64,000 nt of DNA from Paenarthrobacter nitroguajacolicus (GTDB lineage Bacteria > Actinomycetota > Actinomycetes > Actinomycetales > Micrococcaceae): assembly GCF_007786235.1 (NCBI RefSeq), contig NZ_VNFK01000005.1, forward strand, positions 287,231 to 351,230, written 5' to 3'. Below are positions 58,897-64,000 of the stretch, piece after piece. Numbering within the stretch: position 1 is the first letter of the stretch; every line of letters starts with the position of its first letter. The translations under genes and the position numbers were made by a program. The notes beneath the pieces are model-generated. The model was not told the origin of the DNA, did no database searches, and was given only the letters and a program-made list of their open reading frames with translations.

Positions 58897-60006
58897 GTGA
58901 GCGCGATCGTTTCGCTGCGCGGCGTCAGCAAACTGTTCCCGGTCCAAGGAAGCAAACGCACCCAACGCACCGAAGCTGTGCGCGCCGTCGACGACGTCAC
59001 CCTGGACATCGAAGAGGGAACCGTCGTCGGCATTGTTGGCTACTCCGGTGCCGGAAAATCCACGTTGGTGCGCCTGCTCAACGGCCTGGAACGCCCCACC
59101 GAGGGCCAGGTTTTCGTCAAGGGACAGGACATCTCCTCACTCCCCGAGGGTGAACTGCGGAAAGTCCGCGCTGGCATCGGCATGATCTTCCAGCAGTTCA
59201 ACCTCCTGAAGTCCCGCACAGTGTCCGGCAACGTGGCCTACCCACTCAAGGTGGCGGGCTGGCCCAAGGACAAGATCAAGCCGCGCGTGGATGAACTTCT
59301 TGAGTTCGTGGGTATCGCGGACAAAGCCGGATCCTACCCGCGGCGACTTTCCGGCGGGCAACAGCAGCGTGTGGGCATTGCCCGGGCGCTGGCTAACGCA
59401 CCGGACATCCTGCTCGCCGATGAAGCCACCAGCGCCCTGGACCCGGAAACCACCCGCGACGTCCTGCGCCTGCTCCGCCGCATCAACAAAGAACTCGGGA
59501 CCACCGTTGTGGTGATCACCCACGAAATGCACGTGGTCCGTGAAATCTGCGACACCGTGGTGATGATGGAATCGGGCCGCGTGGTGGAGGCCGGGCCGAC
59601 GTACTCGGTGTTCGCCGACCCCCAAAGCGACTCCACCCAGCGCTTCGTTTCCACGGCCGTGCACGGCACACCGGAACCCGATACCGTCAGTCGGCTCTCC
59701 GCGGCGCATCCCGGGCTGCTTGTTTCAATCGGCATCTCCGAAACCGCACCCACGCCTCTGGTCGCCGCGACCTTCGAGCGCCACGGTGTGGGATCCAGCG
59801 TGGTGTTTGGGGGTGTCACCGAGATCCAGAACAAGATCCTCGGCACCCTCACCTACGAACTCACGGGCAGCGCCGCCGCGATTGACGCCGCGCTCGCCGA
59901 CCTCGGCGACGTCACCGCCGTCGAACGCCAAATCCCGACGGCGGCACCCGCCGAGAGCGCGCTGCCGCACCTTCCAGCCCCCGTCCCCGCCAACGCCGGA
60001 GAATAG
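58897..60006 (+). CDS. metN: Methionine-type ABC transporter ATP-binding protein
   Basis: A 369-residue ATPase. Walker A GYSGAGKSTLVR, signature RRLSGGQQQRVGIARALA, Walker B ILLADEATSALDP, H-loop VVVITHEMHV. The C-terminal extension (about 275-350, FGGVTEIQNKILGTLTYELT) is the NIL regulatory domain that binds methionine in MetN. The GTG at 58897 is used because AAAGGAGG precedes it and the family starts with VSAIVSLRGVSK; an upstream ATG at 58756 would add 47 unconserved residues. Confidence 0.94.
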   Translation: MSAIVSLRGVSKLFPVQGSKRTQRTEAVRAVDDVTLDIEEGTVVGIVGYSGAGKSTLVRLLNGLERPTEGQVFVKGQDISSLPEGELRKVRAGIGMIFQQFNLLKSRTVSGNVAYPLKVAGWPKDKIKPRVDELLEFVGIADKAGSYPRRLSGGQQQRVGIARALANAPDILLADEATSALDPETTRDVLRLLRRINKELGTTVVVITHEMHVVREICDTVVMMESGRVVEAGPTYSVFADPQSDSTQRFVSTAVHGTPEPDTVSRLSAAHPGLLVSIGISETAPTPLVAATFERHGVGSSVVFGGVTEIQNKILGTLTYELTGSAAAIDAALADLGDVTAVERQIPTAAPAESALPHLPAPVPANAGE

Positions 60007-60008
60007 CC

Positions 60009-60668
60009 ATGACTGACTGGACAACCCTCCTGCCCGTCCTGGGCGAATCATTCCAGCAGACCATCTACATGGTGGTCATCACCGTCCTGCTCAGCGGGCT
60101 TGCCGGGCTGGCGCTGGGCGTCACTCTCTACGCCACCAGGCCAGGCAATCTCTTCGCGAATAAGGCCGTGTTTTCCTTCCTGAACTTCCTGGTGAACATC
60201 ATCCGGCCCATCCCGTTCATCATCTTCATCACGGCGATCGCGCCACTGACGCTGATCGTCATGGGCACCACCATCGGGACCACCGCGGCGATCCTGCCGA
60301 TGGCGCTGATGGCCGGTGTGGTGATCGGGCGGGTTGTGGAGCAGAACCTGGTGGCGTCCGATCCCGGTGTGGTGGAAGCCGCGCGGGCCATGGGTGACAG
60401 CCGGCTGCACATCCTGTGGTCAGTGGTGATCCCGGAATCGCTGGCGCCGCTGATCCTGGGCTACACGTTCATGATCATCGCGATCGTGGACATGTCCGCC
60501 ATGGCCGGGTACATCGGCGGCGGTGGGCTGGGCAATTTCGCCATCATGTACGGCTACCAGCAGTTCAACTGGGAGGTCACGTTGGTGACTGTCCTGATCA
60601 TCATCGTCATGGTGCAGGCCGCGCAGTTGCTGGGCAACTTCCTGGCCCAGCGCATCCTTCGCCGCTAA
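60009..60668 (+). CDS. metI: Methionine-type ABC transporter permease
   Basis: A 219-residue permease with five to six helices; the EAA loop is VVEAARAMGDSRLHILWSVV and IIRPIPFIIFITAIAPLT is a family hallmark. It starts 2 bp after metN and is followed after 18 bp by a monooxygenase gene, forming one operon. Confidence 0.95.
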   Translation: MTDWTTLLPVLGESFQQTIYMVVITVLLSGLAGLALGVTLYATRPGNLFANKAVFSFLNFLVNIIRPIPFIIFITAIAPLTLIVMGTTIGTTAAILPMALMAGVVIGRVVEQNLVASDPGVVEAARAMGDSRLHILWSVVIPESLAPLILGYTFMIIAIVDMSAMAGYIGGGGLGNFAIMYGYQQFNWEVTLVTVLIIIVMVQAAQLLGNFLAQRILRR

Positions 60669-60686
60669 GTCTTTTGGAGATTTCTT

Positions 60687-61847
60687 ATGTCTATCGAATT
60701 CCTTGGTATGGGTGCCGGCAACGACTCCACGGAGACTTCGCCAGCCACCACGCCCTTCTTTGACCCCGCATATGCTGCCAGGATTGCGAGGATCCACGAG
60801 GACAACAACTGGGACCACGTCCTGTTCGCCTACAACTCCAGTACGCAGGATCCTTCCGTCCACGCGGCGTGGGTGGCCGCGAACACTGAGCGAATCCAGC
60901 TGCGCCTGGCGCACCGTCCCAACGTCTCACACCCGACGTTCGCAGCCCGGTCCTTCCTGACGCTGGACCACATTGCGCAAGGCCGGTTGACCGTGCACTT
61001 CATCACCGGCGGCAGCCAAGCGGATCAGGCCCGCGAAGGCGATTACCTGGCCAAGGACGCCCGCTATGGCCGGACGCAGGAGTACATGCAGATCGTGCGG
61101 CGGGCGTGGTCCGGCGATTCGTTCGATTGGGACAGCGAGCACTACCGCTTTGAAAACTTTGCCTCTGGTTTGGGGCCCTTTGCCGGAAAGCGTCCGGGGA
61201 TTTCCTTTGGTGGGTCTTCCGAGGCTGCCTGGTCAGTAGGCGCCGCCGAGGCGGATATCTATGCGCTGTTCGGTGAACCGCTGGCCGACGCCGCATCGCA
61301 GCAGGAGCAGATCCTTGCGCGGGCTGCTGCGCTCGGGCGGACCGAGCCGTTGCGCTGGCAGATCGCGTTCCGGCCCATTGTTGCTGCCACCGATGAGTTG
61401 GCGTGGGAAAAGGCACATGGCGTCCTTGGGACGTTCCAGGCCCGGCGGTCAGCGGGTGAGGTGATCGATCCTGTTCGCCACTACAACCAGAAGCCGGAGG
61501 CCGCCGGGACCCAGCGCTTGCTGGCGGCGGCTGAGCGCGGCGATCTACACGACCGCGCCTTGTGGACGGCCCTCGCCAAGGCCGCTGGTGGGGGAGGAGG
61601 AAGCGCGACGGCGTTGGTCGGCTCTTATGACACCGTCACCCAGGCGATCCTGGACTATCACGAGCTTGGGTTTGAGATCTTCGGACTCCGTGGCTACGAC
61701 TTCGTCCCGGATGCCCTCGAGTTTGGCCGGCACGTCATTCCGCAGTTGAAGCAGGAAGTTGAGCATCGGGAGCGCGGCAAGACGGCCGGGGAACTCCGGG
61801 CAGGCCAAGCCGCCGCCCGGGCACGCGTCCTTTCGGTGGCTTCCTGA
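60687..61847 (+). CDS. SsuD-like FMNH2-dependent alkanesulfonate monooxygenase family protein
   Basis: A 386-residue LLM-class enzyme of the SsuD type: HVLFAYNSSTQDPSVHAAWV, RLAHRPNVSHPTFAARSFLT, TVHFITGGSQADQAREGDYL (flavin phosphate region) and RPGISFGGSSEAAWSVG. These cleave C-S bonds of sulfonates with reduced FMN, releasing sulfite. Co-operonic with metN-metI, which suggests that the transporter imports an organosulfur compound. No flavin reductase gene is adjacent. Confidence 0.92.
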   Translation: MSIEFLGMGAGNDSTETSPATTPFFDPAYAARIARIHEDNNWDHVLFAYNSSTQDPSVHAAWVAANTERIQLRLAHRPNVSHPTFAARSFLTLDHIAQGRLTVHFITGGSQADQAREGDYLAKDARYGRTQEYMQIVRRAWSGDSFDWDSEHYRFENFASGLGPFAGKRPGISFGGSSEAAWSVGAAEADIYALFGEPLADAASQQEQILARAAALGRTEPLRWQIAFRPIVAATDELAWEKAHGVLGTFQARRSAGEVIDPVRHYNQKPEAAGTQRLLAAAERGDLHDRALWTALAKAAGGGGGSATALVGSYDTVTQAILDYHELGFEIFGLRGYDFVPDALEFGRHVIPQLKQEVEHRERGKTAGELRAGQAAARARVLSVAS

Positions 61848-61935
61848 CCCGCTTTGACATTCACATGCCCCAAATTTAACCATTGCTGGTTGTTTTCGGG
61901 CCCAACCTACGGCAAAGAGGGGCGGGAAGGAACGC

Positions 61936-63468
61936 ATGACCGGCCACGGAAATCACGCTAAACGTTCCGCTCTCTGGCTTTGCCTCGGCGCAGGATTCAT
62001 CACGCTGTTGGACCAGTCAATGTTCGTGCTTGCGGTTCCCGCGATGTCCGCTTCCCTGCATGCCGACTCTGGCTCGGTGCAATGGATCCTTGCCAGTTAC
62101 TCCTTGGCGTTCGGCGTCGCGCTGGTTCCCGCGGGCAGACTGGGCGACATCGTGGGTCGTCGCACGCTCTTCATCGCCGGCATTGCCGTTTTCGGAGCGT
62201 CGAGCTTGTTGGGTGGGCTGGCCTCGGACCCATCTTTGGTCATCATCGCGCGGCTCCTCCAAGGTCTCGGCGCAGGCACCCTGAATCCGCAAGTGCTTGG
62301 CCTCCTGCAGGACATCTACTCGGGACATGACCGCGCGAAAGCTCTGGGTGCCTACGCTGCCGCCGGCGGTTCCGCCGCGGTCTGTGGCCCGCTGATCGGC
62401 GGACTTGTCTTGTCCGTGGGCGACCCCGCGATCGGATGGCGGATCCTGTTCCTCGCGAATGTTCCGCTGGTGCTGATCCTCGTGCCGCTTGCGTTCAGGC
62501 TCCTGCCACATTCGGCCAAACGGCCCGAAAACAGCAAACCTTCGATAGACTTTTTGGGCGCCTTGCTCCTCGGCGGAGTGGTGATCGCCTCGCTCATTCC
62601 CACGATCTACGGTGCGGGCATTATTGCCGTGACGTCGCTGGCAATCGGGGCCGGCGCGCTGCTGGCTTTCGCCGGCTGGGAGATTCTCTACCACCGGCGC
62701 GGCCGAACCCCGTTGCTCAGTGCCTCGTTGGTGAAATCCAGGGGCTACACCTTGGGCACGGTGGTGGCGCTCTGCCAGTTCGGCGTCGGCGCCGGAATGG
62801 CCGCGGTGACCGCCTTCTACTTCCTCTCCGGGACAGGGATGGCGCCGTTGGCAGCTGCAGCCATCCTCGCGCCGCAAGCAGCCGGGATGTTGTTGGCGTC
62901 AAGCTTCAGTTGGCGCTTCGTAGCCCGGTACGGGCGCGCCGGAATCGTCTACGCACTGGTAGGCAGCCTGGCTTGCCTGATTGCCAAGGACCTTTTCGTG
63001 CAAATGCTCGACGGCGGGACAGCGGCTCTCGCGGTAGCCGCCGTCGGGCTTGCCCAAGGTGTGGCCACCGGGCTGGTGGTTGCTCCGAACCAGACACTCA
63101 CGCTTGCGCATGCACCTGCCGGCACGGCCGGAGTGGCGGCAGGTTTCTACCAACTCAGCCAACGATTCGCGGCGGCACTGTGCTCAGCCGCCGCCGCGGG
63201 AATGTTCCTGCAAGCCCAAAGAGCGGCCACCGGCCAGGCCTCCAAGGATGCTTTCCACCAAGGCATCGTGATGTGCTGTGTCCTGCTGGGCATCGCCTTG
63301 CTCGCCGGCGGACTCGACTGGTTCCGCGAGGCGCGGGACCGCAGAAACGCAAGTGCCGCCGTCGTGACTTCCGGGGAAGCCTCGACGACGGCGGTGGTGC
63401 TGACGCCGGAAGGCCCGGCGGCGGCAGGTACTCAGCGCCCGGAAGCCCCCGAATCAGTGGACGCCTGA
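61936..63468 (+). CDS. MFS drug exporter, DHA2 (14-helix) family
   Basis: A 510-residue transporter with about 14 hydrophobic segments: FITLLDQSMFVLAVPAMSAS (family motif D1-like LDxxxVNVALP variant), GRLGDIVGRRTLFIAG (loop 2-3 motif A) and ARLLQGLGAGTLNPQVLGLL (motif B/C). GGAAGGAA before ATG. A possible promoter TTGACA (61854-61859) lies upstream with a weak -10. Its 3' end overlaps the convergent rhodanese gene by 37 bp. Substrate unknown. Confidence 0.92.
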   Translation: MTGHGNHAKRSALWLCLGAGFITLLDQSMFVLAVPAMSASLHADSGSVQWILASYSLAFGVALVPAGRLGDIVGRRTLFIAGIAVFGASSLLGGLASDPSLVIIARLLQGLGAGTLNPQVLGLLQDIYSGHDRAKALGAYAAAGGSAAVCGPLIGGLVLSVGDPAIGWRILFLANVPLVLILVPLAFRLLPHSAKRPENSKPSIDFLGALLLGGVVIASLIPTIYGAGIIAVTSLAIGAGALLAFAGWEILYHRRGRTPLLSASLVKSRGYTLGTVVALCQFGVGAGMAAVTAFYFLSGTGMAPLAAAAILAPQAAGMLLASSFSWRFVARYGRAGIVYALVGSLACLIAKDLFVQMLDGGTAALAVAAVGLAQGVATGLVVAPNQTLTLAHAPAGTAGVAAGFYQLSQRFAAALCSAAAAGMFLQAQRAATGQASKDAFHQGIVMCCVLLGIALLAGGLDWFREARDRRNASAAVVTSGEASTTAVVLTPEGPAAAGTQRPEAPESVDA

Positions 63469-63869
63469 GCTACGGGAGCCGGCGGGGCCGTCGGCCCGGT
63501 GGTGGGGACGCCGGCGTCGCGGAGTGCCGGGAAGCCGCCGTCCACGTGGACGGCGTTGGCGTAGCCGAGGACTTTGAGCTTCTGCGCGACGGGACGTGAA
63601 CCGTTCACGGAGCCGCAGAACACCACGATTTTCTGGTCGGTGCCGCTGACCTGGGCAAGGCGGTGCGCGGATTCGGGGCTGAAGTCTTCCTCAACGTGCT
63701 CGCGGTTGACCACTACGGCACCGGGGACTGCGCCGGTGCTGGCGCGCCCGCCTTCGCTGCGGACATCGATCAGGAGGGCGCCTTCTTCGATGAGTTTGGC
63801 CGCGGCATCGGCGGTGATCAGCTGGGTGTCTTCTTGTACTGAATCCTGGACTGTGGTTTCGATGGACAT
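63432..63869 (-). CDS. Single-domain rhodanese-like sulfurtransferase
   Basis: A 145-residue protein: LITADAAAKLIEEGALLIDV, RSEGGRASTGAVPGAVVVN, and active-site loop VVFCGSVNGSRPVAQKL with the catalytic cysteine, then GYANAVHVDGGFPALRDAG. The Pro/Ala-rich last 25 residues are probably disordered and overlap the MFS gene. Transfers sulfane sulfur, or acts in detoxification. AAAAAGGAG before ATG. TTAGGTGGT, the core of the dispersed arrays, occurs once just upstream (63882-63890). Confidence 0.9.
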   Translation of the reverse strand: MSIETTVQDSVQEDTQLITADAAAKLIEEGALLIDVRSEGGRASTGAVPGAVVVNREHVEEDFSPESAHRLAQVSGTDQKIVVFCGSVNGSRPVAQKLKVLGYANAVHVDGGFPALRDAGVPTTGPTAPPAPVAQASTDSGASGR

Positions 63870-63932
63870 AGTGCTCCTTTTTTAGGTGGTGGACGTGTTG
63901 GTGGTGGTTGGAAAATCGGAGGGCTAGATGTA

Positions 63933-64000
63933 CTAACCCGGTAGGTTGTTGACGCGGCTGGCTGGGGAGGCGCCTTTGAGTGCGGTGTGTGGCCTGCTGC
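63933..64000 (-). mobile_element. IS481-like transposase, 3' end only
   Basis: The minus strand entering from the right edge encodes a terminal SRPHTALKGASPASRVNNLP followed by G and a TAG stop (63933-63935). The RPHTAL/NNLPG ending is typical of IS481-family (DDE) transposases. The left terminal inverted repeat should lie just left of 63933; TGTACTAACCC at 63929-63939 is a candidate. The rest of the element lies outside the window, so completeness cannot be judged. Confidence 0.75.

Overview
The window looks like a chromosomal segment of a high-GC Gram-positive bacterium, most probably a soil Micrococcaceae member of the Arthrobacter/Paenarthrobacter type. This is inferred from the GC-rich codon use, the many GTG and TTG starts, the leaderless promoters (TANNNT exactly 6 nt before the start codon) and the gene content: LacI-controlled sugar uptake, a LysR/CoA-ligase cluster, MetNIQ with flavin monooxygenases, an HxlR/AzoR pair and a CYTH-CHAD protein. 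No rRNA or tRNA gene and no CRISPR array was seen.

Bases 1-6,900 are accessory in character. A partial, very large minus-strand gene runs off the left edge. It encodes a PD-(D/E)xK-like N-terminus, a STAND-type P-loop NTPase and a long helical C-terminus, and is coupled by an ATGA overlap to a 119-residue partner. This is the architecture of antiphage STAND (Avs-like) proteins. Divergent from it are three unrecognised genes, two of them membrane proteins, followed by about 810 bp without a gene.

Bases 6,900-14,350 are a LacI-regulated carbohydrate operon: binding protein, two permeases (the second with a one-base frameshift), two Gfo/Idh dehydrogenases and a ThuA-like protein. Two identical operators lie in the promoter region. 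No ATPase gene is present, so a shared ATPase is probably used. Bases 14,350-18,530 hold small lipoprotein, membrane and methyltransferase genes. Bases 18,600-23,400 are a LysR-controlled acid-activation cluster: enoyl-CoA hydratase-like, acyl-CoA ligase and MHS-family transporter.

Bases 23,400-36,200 are a mosaic: small membrane proteins flanked by periodic 21-22 bp repeat arrays, an orphan methyltransferase, a Nudix hydrolase, gamma-glutamyltransferase, a stand-alone type I restriction R_N-like protein, and an NrtR-type Nudix regulator divergent from an SPFH/NAD-kinase-like pair with two matching operators. Bases 36,300-42,200 hold small envelope or stress genes behind a SigB/SigF-like promoter, an SRPBCC protein, CYTH-CHAD, and an HxlR/hydrolase/azoreductase group. 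Bases 42,280-45,980 are a heterodimeric ABC exporter.

Bases 46,160-51,010 carry MOSC, VOC, AraC, a membrane protein/Xre pair with two palindromic operators, a hydrolase and a Nudix protein without an ordinary start codon. Bases 51,060-54,430 form a glycan locus: secreted GH16-like glucanase with two Ig-like repeats, a 58-residue protein with a LAATG sortase-like tail, and a processive GT2 synthase. Bases 54,600-55,720 contain two decayed oxidoreductase genes and one intact carboxymuconolactone decarboxylase-family gene. Bases 55,830-61,850 are a metNIQ plus two luciferase-like monooxygenase cluster, probably for sulfur scavenging. The right end holds an MFS drug exporter, a rhodanese and the 3' end of an IS481-like transposase.
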